From Paracamarosporium sp. OC-R06-R3 (Eukaryota; Ascomycota; Dothideomycetes; Pleosporales; Didymosphaeriaceae): a stretch of DNA of 64,000 nt. Of this stretch, positions 1 to 10,741 are shown one piece after another. Location: contig JACVRA010000180.1 of the NCBI GenBank assembly GCA_019828545.1, positions 168,048 to 232,047 of the forward strand. The letters are read 5' to 3'. Made by a program: the position numbers and the translations under genes. Under the pieces are notes generated by a model. That model was given only the letters and a program-made list of their open reading frames with translations, was not told the origin of the DNA and did not search any database. Positions within the stretch are counted from its first letter, which is position 1; each line of letters starts with the position of its first letter.

Positions 1-1230
1 CCGCTCTACGTTTTTCCTTGTCGAGAATAACGATCCGGGTCTGCGCTCTAGCCACTTGCGGGGTAATCTATATCCATTTTAGCGCCTCCGTAGCTGTGGA
101 CTTGGTGGGCCTAGCGTATGTAGCTAATTACCGTGTTTGAACGTCTGCTTTACTTCGACCTTACGGTCGAGTAGGTGTCTTTTCGTAAGAGTTGTGGCGC
201 GTATCGGAAGAAGATTGATACAAGGGTGATGTGGCATTGCACTATTGGGTCGCTGATGGGGACTGAGCTTATTGGACATGGGACGGGAGATGGATCTCTT
301 TTGCGTAACTGTCACAGTATATAGAAGTGTACTGTAGAAGCTATAGAGTATTCGGGACAGATAGTCTTCTGATAGTCCTCTACAGACGTATACAACATCT
401 TCTTGTTATATTTCATGAAACATACCATGTATTGTTTGCTAGGTACCATCCATGCACACAAGTCCTTGCTCATCAGGCATTCTGGCAGGGAATGAAGAGT
501 TGCCTACGAACACTATGGCTACCTGTAAGGCATGGTCCATAGCGGTTTCATGTACAGGCTCTGTCTGCATTATTCCTGCATATCTGAAAGATGGAAGGAA
601 ATCCAACGAAATAGAGGAGAGAGAAAAATCATACAAAGAAATGTAATAAAACAAAGAGATCTAGCCGCTGTCGACACAAAAAAAGGACGAATTTACCATG
701 CAAAGACCGCCTTATAGGATACGTGGGACGCCAAAGACCACAGGGATCGAACCGACGCTGTCTCGATCACAGAACATATCCAAGACGTCTCAAGAATACT
801 CACTGTGCCAAGCAACGCCACCTTAAATCCTTATTGGAATTTCACAGATAAAAATATATATACTTAGTAAATCTATTCTTTTGAGTAGAAAATTTCGTGG
901 GCGTGGAGCAAGCAATCAGCAGAACGATACCCGAAAACGGCAACCAAACAAACGGCAGCAATAATTCTCTCACGAAATCCACGCACACACTTAAGCGAAA
1001 AGCAATGAGTCCCTGCGCTCCGACGAGAGTCAATGCTGACTAAGATCTAGCTTCTTGCCCTCTACTATTGTTCACATGTCAATGGATACGGATACGCTTT
1101 TCAATAGCATAAGCTAAAGAGGGTTGTTGCAGAGAAAAGTCAAACTTTCCACGGTATTACTATGTGTACTACTTTGGATGACAGGCACATTACTTAACCA
1201 CTATACGCTCTTTTCTTTCCCTACCACCCT
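1..1230. other. Left-edge stretch without a recognisable gene
   Basis: No open frame here reads like a conserved protein, and the frames present are under 75 codons. A small perfect hairpin (6-bp arms, 4-base loop) sits at 155-170. The stretch also holds a TATA-like A/T run near 850-880. It includes the 3' flank of the minus-strand gene that ends at 1231. Confidence 0.5.
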
Positions 1231-2541
1231 CTACGCCTCGTCATCGCTGTCTAACGCCTCCCGAATCCTTTTGAGCCTTGCCTTGTATATTCCAGACTCC
1301 ATCATAAGACGTACAAGTACCCCTTGGACTTCTTTCTTGATACCAGCGTTCTCGTTCTCAAGTTCTTTGATACGAACATCCTTAGCCGCTGGCTCGGCCT
1401 CGGATTCCGCCTTGCCATGAAACCCTTTGCCCTTGGCTCCTTCCTTCATGGCGGTAATCTCATCTTCAAGCTCTTTGATGCGGGCATCTTTGACTTCCAG
1501 CTTGGCTTCTAACTCTCTCTTGCCATCACGCTCATCTTCAAGCTCTTTGATACGAGCCATTTTCTCGTCCAGCATGCCCTCTAAATCTTTCATCCTCAGG
1601 CTCAATTTCTCGGACTCCAAGTCTTCTTCTCTGGGCTTCTTCTTGCTATTCGATACCCCGGTCGCTGGCTCGTCTCGAAAGGGCTTCGGGCCGACGGGAT
1701 ATCCTCCGCTCGCTTTCAGTGAATTTGTGTTCGCCTTCACTTGTGATGAACACGAATGCGGCAGCAATGCTGTCATTGGAGAGGCGAAAGGGTGTGGGGC
1801 TGTCAAAGAGGGAGGCATCTTCAACGATGCTGGTGGAGAGAATGATTCATTTGCTATATAGTCAGCGATTGCTTTGTTAACTATCATAGTACGTTACTCA
1901 CACTTTGTATTGTGACGGACATTCATGACCTTTCCATTGTTGTTCGGATTCACATCGCGGGTACGCCGAGATTTCTGTGTCGCACTTGTGTTGTTGACTT
2001 TGGAGACAGATTTTGCATAGACTGTACATGCCTCCTGGAAATCGATCTGAGCCTTTCCCTCGTACTTAAATTCGGTTGCTAAGCCGCGAACAAAGTACAG
2101 ATAGAGTACAGCCACACGAATCAAACGACTATACTCCACCTGGCTGTCTTGGATGTGCAGGGCCTTCCAAAAAGGAAAGAGCCGAAGAGAGCCGTCGTGA
2201 AGAACGTTCACTAGCATCCTCCTGTATGAGGTAGATTTATCGTCGTTGTTAATCTGACGAGAGAAGTTGACATCTCCTCGTCTGCCCAGGTACGCGCACA
2301 GCTTATCGACATGTTTCTTCTGAGACATTGGCTTGAACCAGCCGATGATACAAAACGCCCTAGTATGAGCGTCGTGTCCAAATTCTTCGCCCTGAGTAAG
2401 CAACGGGGTAAGCCATTCATTGTCGTCCTCGGCTAATCTTATGACCTTCGATTTGAGTGCAGTGACTTCTTTAGGACAGGATCTATTCGCAGACGCTTCG
2501 ATATCAGGCACGCTGACAGGGTTGGAATCGGAGCGTCGCAT
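1231..2541 (-). CDS. Hypothetical protein with C-terminal coiled coil
   Basis: Two exons, 2541-1902 and 1853-1231, give 420 residues. The 48-bp intron (1854-1901) has a GTGAGT donor, a GCTGAC branch site and a TATATAG acceptor. Because 48 is divisible by 3, both exons lie in one frame, and the unspliced RNA carries an in-frame TAA. An in-frame stop lies upstream of the ATG at 2541 with no earlier ATG between. The first half (about 1-210) is mixed alpha-helical with no domain I recognise. After a Ser/Pro-rich linker, the last 130 residues are highly charged and predicted coiled coil. They contain three copies of a RIKELE(D/N)E motif, visible as a diverged repeat in the DNA at about 1350-1560. 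I cannot assign a function. Confidence 0.6.
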
Positions 2542-2853
2542 CGCGATAGAGCCCGGGGTTTGAGGTCGTTGCGTGGTTGAGGGGAGGAAACGAAGTGAGC
2601 GCGTTCACGGGACCAGTAAGTTGAAAGGTTAGGCAACTGCTAGTTTTATCACGTAAACAAACGGATCCGACACGTCGCCAAGATATTGGTGCCGTGGAGG
2701 GCGGTGAGTATTTGTTATGTTGAACGGCAAACGGGCACGGCTTGGCATTAACACTGCGGCGTAAATGGTAGGATTTATTGTAAAGGAGTGGAAACTCAGA
2801 GGACTTAATATCATTATAAGTCCAACATACAGAGTAAGACTATCGCAACTAGC
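2542..2853. other. Gap between two minus-strand genes
   Basis: This 312-bp stretch is the promoter side of the coiled-coil gene and the 3' side of the reductase gene. I see no further feature. Confidence 0.5.
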
Positions 2854-3943
2854 TCACCCCTCGACGGGTATAAAATCAGGGTACCGACCGCCAGCGATTT
2901 CGAATTTCTTCAATGTTTCCTGTAGCTTAGACAACTCGTCCACTGTAAGTTCAGCCTTCTTTGCGTTCTCTATAACACGTTCCGAGGTGGTAGCTCCTGG
3001 GATAGGAATCACGACCGGTGAGCCGTTCCCTTTCGCTATTGTCCAGCCAACTGCCAGCTGTGCAGGCGTGACGCCCTTGACTTTGGCAATCTCGGCAACC
3101 TGTTCGGCAAGTTGAACATTGATGGGAAACGTATCAGGCTGGAAACGTGGGAAATGTCGCAGAAGACTGTCTTTGGGAACATCATCGAGGGTTTTGAATT
3201 GGCCAGTAAGAAAGCCACGGCCCATGGGAGAGTATGCCACAAGAGGGATGTCTAGCTCTGCAGCTGCAGCTGCGACCCCATTCTCGAAGATGTCGGTAGA
3301 GAAGCTTCAGAAGTCAGTATCAAAGAATATACGGCCCGGATTCATGTACACACAGAGAAAGCTCAGCTTCCACAGAAGCGATTTTCGTAATCTTTGCAGC
3401 TTCACGGATAGTCGCCGCCTTGACCTCCGATAGCCCAATACCACCGATCTTCCCAGTCTGCACATACTCCTTTTCTAGAACGTTCAGCGTTACGTTCAGA
3501 GGCGTATTTGGATCAATGCGGCCAGGTTCGAAAAGATCGATCTTCTTGCGTCCTTTCAGCAGCTGGATACAGTTGTCGACCGACGCTCGGACTGCTTCAG
3601 GCGAACCATCTGGGGTTACACCTTGAGGACCGGCAGCTCCTTTGATACTCAATACCACCTTTTCTGCATCTTCGGGGTACTTGGAAAAATATTGCTCCAA
3701 CAAGGTCAAGCTGTTGTTGTCTGCTGGACCGTAGAATTCGGCACCGTTCCACAAATTTACTCCATTGTTGAGTGCTGTCTTAAGAACATTGATGGCGTCC
3801 TCCGTGGGAATAGGATTCGCACGCCATGTAAATCCTTATAAAGAATTAGTTGAAATTTTCGTTATCCCGGATGTTTCAAGATAATACTTACCCATAAGGC
3901 CCAAGCCAATGGGACCTACTTCTTTTCCTACGATGGTCGGCAT
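2854..3943 (-). CDS. plr1: Aldo/keto reductase, pyridoxal reductase type
   Basis: Three exons (3943-3892, 3834-3354, 3304-2854) give 327 residues, the usual length for this family. The introns have GTAAGT and GTGTGT donors. The N-terminus (GPIGLGLMGFTWRANPIPT) and the signature WNGAEFYGP at about 46-54 match the fungal pyridoxal reductases (NADPH plus pyridoxal to pyridoxine, vitamin B6 salvage, cytosol). Tyr52 and Lys82 are the expected catalytic Tyr and Lys. The position usually held by the catalytic Asp is Asn47. From memory Asn is normal in the Plr1 branch, but I could not check. The C-terminal IPIPGATT segment is the NADPH-binding region. The protein family is secure; the exact substrate is inferred. 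Confidence 0.85.
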
Positions 3944-5430
3944 AGCAGATGAGTTATGAAGAATGAATCATGTATCGTGGTTTGTATATTGAAGATACAG
4001 CTTCTAGTATGCTTCAAGACTGATATTTATAGGAGCCAGGTTACCTGCCTCTTGGGGAAACTGTTGATTGGCGGCTACTGCACCCTCGAGCCTGGAGGAT
4101 TTGGATTGTGACCAACTGCATATAATAAACCAAAGCGAGCTCACTTGCAGCTCACCTAACTACCTAAACCTATGAGATCACACATATTTCATGTGTTTCT
4201 TTCCTGTTCACATTAGTGTAGCCTTAGAGAATGCGTTGTGAAGCGTTCAAGCACTCCTCTTGCCTTTCAAACCGAACCATCAAACTGCCCGTATGCCAAC
4301 AAAATCGACCGTAGAACCTTCTTTTTGCAATTTTAGGATCTCGGAATGGTATTGGAACCGCTTACCAATGTGTTAACATCAGCGATTGTCGCCTACATTC
4401 TATTGGTTCTAATTCGACTACGCCGCCAACCTACCGCGAGCGATAAGTCGAGCCAATTGAATACCCTCCACTTTCTTGGCGACTCTTAGCAGGGCGAGTT
4501 ACCAAGCAAAATCTGCTCATTTGTAAGGAATACGAGCGTACTGCATGTGAGGGTAGAGACCGTGCAAATCGAAGCTCTATGGAAACTTATGATATCTTGG
4601 CCATCCTCACGCCTCCGACGCTCAGAGGTCACAAAATTCCGTTTATGCGGAAAAAAGACACTCTTTGTTCATAGATATGCTAGTAGGAGATATATGCTCT
4701 GAGAAAATGTTGTCGTTGCTGCGCTAGCGCAAGAGACTCAATATTGTAGACACCTACATCATAACACCAAGGCTCCAATAACGAATACTAATGTACAGTA
4801 TGTATTGTTCCATGCTGTTTGTTCGTAACTTGTAACTTAGAACCTCGGAATTATTTTTGGTCGTTCACAAAGGACGATGTCTCTTTGCAAGTTTATGGAA
4901 TACCACTATTAGGCTTTCATACGTCATCGCAGTCGTTGATTTTCTACATATGATCTTGCTTGCAACGCTTTCTCGTTCAAAATACTTCAATACCAACAAC
5001 AACAATAACAACTTACACATGAAGAGCTTTCGCGTACGTTTCCGCTAGTTATAGGAGCATGTACGCTAACTAGCACTGGATAAAAGAATTCCATGATGGC
5101 TTCGATTATAGTTGTCCCCAGCAAAGTTGAGGAGGACGTCTCCAGTCATTTCCATTGTGGTGCGAGGGACGCGGGCCCTCCTGGACAGATAATCGAGCCG
5201 ATGAATATAATCAAGGTCATTGGGAATGACAGAGCCGACATTCTCATTATTTATTTCACTATTAAAAGTCATAGGAATGCTAGTACGAGAACAGCCGTGT
5301 CAACTATGCTCTAATCCCGCATCACTCCTTCCTACTTTTACGATACTCCTGCACAACCCAGGAAGTACCACCGAATAACTTCCTCTCTTATACATTCCAC
5401 TTACTAAAACACTGTTTTCCAACAAACGAA
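3944..5430. other. Divergent intergenic region, 1.5 kb
   Basis: This lies between two divergently transcribed genes, so it should hold both promoters. An inverted CCAAT box (attgg) is near 4068 and a TATA-like element near 4120. A short CAA-rich run lies near 4998-5013. The small open frames do not look coding. Confidence 0.45.
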
Positions 5431-6117
5431 ATGTCGAACAACTTTCTGCTCGCCTCCAACAACCCTTTCAATCACACTGATAACCCCACAGAGATGCATC
5501 AAACAGACGCCACCGAAGTGCTCGCCGACTATCGCGATCCAAACCATCCCCTAGCTCCTGTTGACCTCGAACTACAAGTGAGCAAGGATAAACACAAATG
5601 GACAAACAAAAAGATCACCTGCACCGCCATTGGTTTTGCAATACTTCTGATTGCACTCGTTGGTGCCTTTCTTGTCGGCACGAGGACGTCCCACAATCGT
5701 CAGACGGTTCCGTCATTGAATGTCCATAATGCGACAACTACGATCACTCCAAAAACAACAACCACGTTAGCAAGCACAGAAACGCTACACAACACAACTT
5801 TGACTAAATGGATTACAATTACGCCTATCGTCTTTGCCCCACCGACTTCTAGTAAGACGCCCACAGACATCGCTACGACAGTACCGTTTGTTGCACCTCT
5901 ACGTCCCACATCGAATCTTGAGTTGCCGGCATATACCATGGTCCCGACAGGTATTGAGGAGACTGACGGAAAGTGCATCGTGGTCGGCTCGTTTGGTGCG
6001 AAAGATATTTGCGAATACCATTGCATTCCTGTCGATGATGGAAAATTGCAGAATTGTGATCTGAGGAACGGGCAGTGGACGTGTCTGAAATGTGACACTG
6101 CATGGCTAGACGGGTGA
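5431..6117 (+). CDS. Single-pass membrane protein with six-Cys C-terminal domain
   Basis: Intronless, 228 residues. There is no N-terminal signal peptide. Residues 1-61 are polar and likely cytosolic, residues 62-84 form one clear membrane helix, and residues 90-170 are Thr/Ser/Pro-rich with several N-glycosylation sequons, as in a wall-exposed stalk. The last 50 residues hold six cysteines (Cys182, 194, 198, 209, 218, 221), which could form three disulfides. This suggests a type II plasma-membrane protein with a small folded outer head. I do not recognise the family. A sensor or wall-contact role is possible but only inferred from layout. Confidence 0.65.
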   Translation: MSNNFLLASNNPFNHTDNPTEMHQTDATEVLADYRDPNHPLAPVDLELQVSKDKHKWTNKKITCTAIGFAILLIALVGAFLVGTRTSHNRQTVPSLNVHNATTTITPKTTTTLASTETLHNTTLTKWITITPIVFAPPTSSKTPTDIATTVPFVAPLRPTSNLELPAYTMVPTGIEETDGKCIVVGSFGAKDICEYHCIPVDDGKLQNCDLRNGQWTCLKCDTAWLDG

Positions 6118-6418
6118 AGCGCATGGACGAGCGGAAAACACCAACCACTTTGGAGATGATATTGACTGAATATCTGCTTAGATGTCTGTATTACAAAAGC
6201 AACTTGTATTTACATATTTCGTTGATGGTATCCCTTGTTGTTAAATCATTCACATCTGATTACAATTGTAGTTTGTAGTTTGTAAACGGTGCAAAGCATG
6301 GTTTAAAAGTGAAATATCTGCGACATACATATAACGTTTGAAACGCCTTGATAAACGCCCTAAGCAATGCCACTCCAGATAGAAACACCGTAATGCAACG
6401 AAAGAGAGACGGGCATCT

Positions 6419-7959
6419 TCACTCATCCATCCAATCGTCACTGTCCTGTCCATCTTCGCCATTTCCACTCGCAGACTCTCTGACCTTCCAGAACGCCGTT
6501 GGTCCGGCCGGTCCATGCAGATCGAAACTCTTGTCGTACCAGACACCCACGACACCCCGCCTAGACCGCAACCCGCCAACCTGTATTGCCTCGCTGCGCC
6601 AGCGTTCTTCATCACTGATCCGAATTAGATCTTGCAGATGCCTCTCACGAAAACAGTACTCACCCATTGAAAATCCAAACCGTGCTCCATCTCACATCAC
6701 CCTCAGCTGTAACTCTCACGCACCCTCGTATACTAGAATTAGCATTTGCATCCATGTTCGTATCTACTGCGCGCGCCTTGCCACTAAAGTGCACCACAGG
6801 CATTGTCTGATCGTCGTTCTTGCCTGGCGCAGTGATGGCCGTTACTTCTAGCCGCATCAAAATGTGGCGAATTGCCTCTTCCATTGTAATGGGTGGATAA
6901 GGTTTTGTCTCCGGTGTTCTTACAGCCGCAGTGCTGAAATTAAAGTGATAAAGGTCATCATAATCTAGAAAACAGACTACTCGCGCCCAGATGCCGGAGA
7001 CGTTGTACGGATCTTGCAGGTCAAGCGGCAGACTCGGTGCCGTAATGAAGCTTGGTGGTGAGGGTAAAGAGATACTGGGAGGTAGGTCTGTAAGCCGGTT
7101 CGTGAAAATGTTGGCGAAAGGTGTAGACCACGGCAGCGCGAAGCGATCCATGTAGCGTCGTGAGCAGAGCCCATTGTTGTACCCTAGCACTACCATGATA
7201 CTTTCAATGAGCTCCCAATCTACACGCATGCTTCCATCGTTGCGGAAAGGACCCCAGCGCGAGCGCTTCGTATAGTTCCGCAGATCGTAGACACGTGACC
7301 TAGCAAACGGATGTGTAGACAGAGTGCGTCGACCGGTCGTAGTGTTGGGTATACCGTACATGCAATGAAGCTTTGCGCTGTGTTGGCGATCTTCTAGGTT
7401 GGGCGCTTGGGATTGAAACTCTGTGCCCGCTCGATCATAAAGAGAAGATTTGTGCAAGAACGTGTCAGCATTTTGGGTGTTGGAAAAGAGGTTCGCGAGC
7501 TCTTTCCTGTTGAGCGATGAGTCATCGTGTTCTGAGCCGGTGCTGATCAGGGTGTTGACGGTCTCGAGCACGAAGTCAAAGTTCTCGGTCTGTGTACATG
7601 TTAGCGGTAAGTATTATATCACATGTCTGGTGGAATGAACGCGACCTTAAGTTCTAAGTCCTGCGACTGGAGAATCTTCCGACATCTGACGATCTGTTGT
7701 AGCTCTGCGATCCAATTTGGTTCTGGGTCTGTTGGCTTCTTTCGAGGATTATCCTACGATACGTTAGCGAACGTTACCCAAAGCCTAACATCCTGCAGCT
7801 TACGAAGTTCCTCAAATAATGGGCCTTGTACAGCCTTTCATTGCCTTTAATGAAATGATTGAACCCAACAGACGTCTGCGCCAAAGCAGCCAAATCCTCA
7901 GGTTCCACCTCTTCCAAGATCTTAATGAGAACATCGTAGTATAGCTCTAAGAGCTCCAT
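6419..7959 (-). CDS. F-box domain protein
   Basis: Four exons (7959-7804, 7753-7646, 7589-6664, 6614-6419) give 461 residues. The three introns are 50, 56 and 49 bp with branch sites gctaac, gctaac and tctaat. The N-terminus (YYDVLIKILEEVEPEDLAAL, residues 7-26, then an ALAQTS turn) is an F-box, which would bind Skp1 in an SCF ubiquitin ligase. The remaining 400 residues should recruit the substrate, but I recognise no WD40 or leucine-rich repeats. The C-terminus ends in an acidic Asp/Glu/Ser tail. The F-box is fairly secure; the target is unknown. Confidence 0.8.
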
Positions 7960-9356
7960 GTGGGAAGTCTGTGTTGAATGCTCACAGCAGCTTTCTATTA
8001 AAGAGGTGACAACACAGTCTCTTGCAAATTGAGTTACAAGTGTGAGGGGAAGGGAAGTGAAGTGAGTAAGAACGACGTTCAGCAGCGCACTAGTTCAATG
8101 ATACTTAGTGCGCATGTGGGGGTCCCGCTACGGAGCTACCCACGGAGCTCCGCTAAGGCTGAAGAAGCGATCCACGTCCGCTGGATGTCAACAACGGACT
8201 AAGATCACGTATGGAAAGGCAGCCTGGACGTTGTGTACGAGTGGGGGTGTTGGTGGTGGGGTTCTGTATTTCAATGGCGTAGGGCCAGCCTGGCATGTGA
8301 TTGGCTCGTGAAACTATTGGGCGCAGATCCGTAATCACGACCTCCACGGACGTATCACCGATCCCAGAATCATCTTTCTTCCCGCAAGCCACTCCTTCAT
8401 CATCAAGGATCTTTTTGGACTGGGTCATATTTCAGGCGTTGTACTCTGTTGGATGTGTGGAAGTGTGCGGAATCCATGTGTCAGGGTCAGCCATGACATT
8501 GCAGCAACACCACGATGTCACTCTGAGTCTTAGCCTCATAATAGATCATAGCTCCACGGTGGCGGACGTCTACTATAGTTGAGTATAGTATCTTACTATG
8601 AATATCGATGATTACTGTTGGAGTGATCGTGAGGTCTGTTCTGGGATCTGGCCTTCGTGTAGGATTGTGTGGGATGGAGAGATGGAGTACGGATTGCGGA
8701 TGGCGCTAGTGCAGCACATTGAATATTGAGTTTGTGCTTGTAGAGAAAAGGTGACACTAGCGCCTTGAAGGAGGATCTAGCTGGCGTCTTCTGATGAGCA
8801 TTACTTATCCTTGCAATGGAACTATTACTCCAGGTCTGTGACCTAACTAGGACGGGGATGACTCTGAACGAAGGCTCTTATCCATGCAAAAGAAATGAAT
8901 TTTCCGATATTCAGACTGAGTCCAGGCGGGCCTACAACTGTTCTGATGAACGTCCGCTCTCGCAATCTCCGAAGGCTTTACTTCGCAATCCATGCAATCT
9001 AGTAGTTGGAACATAATCGACTATACATGCTGAGCAAATGACTGAAATAATGATAGGTTGCTTTGATCCCAGCAAGCGGGTCGAACGATTGCTGGTACAC
9101 ACCCATTTTCACAGCGTATGTGGATGTACTTCACGTCGTACGAGCCCTGCATTAAACAGGGCGCCTGCTTGTGAAAGGAGACAAAATTGAATACCATCAA
9201 CACGAAACTTAAGGTGTATTGTATTTTACACAAGCCTACAGCCCTCGTCATATCGTCACTTCGTCAATATCATCACCCAATCTTTACCAATACATCTTCC
9301 CTGCTTAGGTACTGTTACAGCTTCTCTCGCCTTGGTTTTTTCTCTGCCTGTGTGAG
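7960..9356. other. Intergenic region, 1.4 kb
   Basis: It includes the promoter of the F-box gene. Apart from one doubtful minus-strand open frame at 8153-8428, listed separately, I see nothing that reads like a gene or structured RNA. Confidence 0.4.
8153..8428 (-). CDS. Doubtful short hypothetical protein
   Basis: An ATG-started frame of 91 codons. The product is polar, with no domain, signal peptide or membrane segment. Its first 40 residues have plausible protein-like composition, but codon use is not distinctive and no adjoining exon could be found. It may be chance. Confidence 0.2.
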   Translation of the reverse strand: MTQSKKILDDEGVACGKKDDSGIGDTSVEVVITDLRPIVSRANHMPGWPYAIEIQNPTTNTPTRTQRPGCLSIRDLSPLLTSSGRGSLLQP

Positions 9357-10016
9357 TCACTCCTTCTTATCCTCCGGGCTAAAATCAATCGAGACACTGT
9401 TTACGCAATGTCTCTCGTCTTTGGGGTTCCCAAACTTCTCGCCCTTGAAGATATGTCCTAGATGTCCTCCGCAGTTGTTACACACGATCTCCGTTCTCAT
9501 CATACCCAGACTAGGATCCGACCGCTGCCCCACAGCATCTGGGAATGCGTCCCAGAAGGCAGGCCACCCGCATCCGGAATCAAACTTATGATTTGCTTTG
9601 TAGAGCGGTGCATTGCACCCTGTGCATGTATACACGCCGGCATCCGGGTAGTGTTTGTCAAACTTGCCAGAGCCTGGTGGTTCGGTGCCCTTCTTGCGGA
9701 GAATGCGAAATTGTTCTATGAGCGACACGCGTTAGCCTGTGCCAATGGGTGAGCGCATAGGTGGAGCGCAATACGACATACCTGGTGATAGCTGAGCCTG
9801 CCACTCTCCCTCCGTCTTCTGTACCGGGTAGTTTGTGTTGTCTGCCATCTTCGTGCCGAAAAGTGCGCCGAGGAACGGGATGTTGGGCATGGAACGGACA
9901 AGAGTCGCGCGATGGGTCGAGCTGTAGATGCCACGAGCTGGATTCGCTGCTCGGAAGGTGGTATTCGTAAAGGTGTGGAAGGTGTGAATGAGAGCCGGGA
10001 TGGATGGGAAACGCAT
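9357..10016 (-). CDS. msrB: Peptide methionine-R-sulfoxide reductase
   Basis: Two exons (10016-9782, 9715-9357) give 197 residues. The 66-bp intron has a GTATGT donor and a gctaac branch site. The enzyme reduces methionine-R-sulfoxide in proteins. Two CxxC pairs (Cys109/112 and Cys157/160) bind the structural zinc. Cys182 in the RHCVNS motif is the catalytic cysteine, and Cys127 in GCGWPAF sits where the resolving cysteine lies in thioredoxin-recycled MsrB. The first 60 residues are rich in Arg, Ser and Thr with no acidic residue, as in a mitochondrial presequence. In-frame internal ATGs at Met43 and Met57 could give a cytosolic form. The catalytic domain starts near residue 68. Confidence 0.93.
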
Positions 10017-10741
10017 CAAGAGGATATATACGTGGTTCGGGTTGAGGGGGATAAGGAATCAATTGTTTCGCTGTGTAGGTGATTATGGAATCTGAGGCGG
10101 GGAGCTTGCGCCACCACCGCGCATCGCGATTTGGAATTGCGTCATGATTCGCTGGAAACGAACACTCTCCCACCCTGGTAAATCAATGCTTTTCAAAGCA
10201 AGCCAGTAATTGTTCCCACGCCTGACAGTATTTCAGTTCTCACGTCGGTTTAGAAACACGGTGAGAACACCTGTGTCCGGGCGCCTAGGTGCAACCATGC
10301 TCACGTGATATGCTTATTCAGCACTCTGCTCCACAGCGCTGCGCTACTCGCTGCTCACAGTTGTCCAGCCCTGACCAGTCTATCTTCTACCCATGTAGCT
10401 GTACCTTTGTGCCGCCATGAAACAACAATCCCTATGCCATGATGTTTTTTGCTTGCACTATCTTAGGCAGGCGATTCTCGCACGCGGCTACGGGAATTCG
10501 GCCGACCAACGCCCACACCAAAACTGCAAGTGACGAACAAGGGCCCTCGCCTATGGCACTGCACGCCAATGAGAGCGCATGCTATCTCCATTCCGAATTG
10601 TCTTACTCCGAAGTGGGTCATGTATCTTCTCAGTGAACGACTGCTTTCCTTTTAATTCTCATCCCTCGCCTTGTTTTTGAATTGTCGCGCAGTAGACAAT
10701 ATCCCGTCTGCTTTGGTGCTCTGACATTAAATCGACTACCG
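10017..10741. other. Divergent promoter region
   Basis: It separates the divergent msrB and MFS genes and should hold both promoters. Short frames here show no protein-like features. I see no repeats or RNA genes. Confidence 0.45.

Noticed and set aside
1..78. Open minus-strand frame at the left edge that loosely resembles a transposase helix-turn-helix (LPRKWLERRP)
   Set aside because: Only 26 codons, a stop just upstream, and the match is impressionistic.
722..828. tRNA-like B-box (ggttcgatcc) on the minus strand
   Set aside because: The T stem has a mismatch and weak pairs, and no 5' half of an acceptor stem pairs with the 3' side. Not a tRNA, and too weak to call a tRNA relic.
1886..1902. 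In-frame TAA suggesting a broken gene or stop-codon read-through
   Set aside because: A canonical 48-bp intron (1854-1901) removes it and keeps the frame, so an ordinary spliced gene is the simpler reading.
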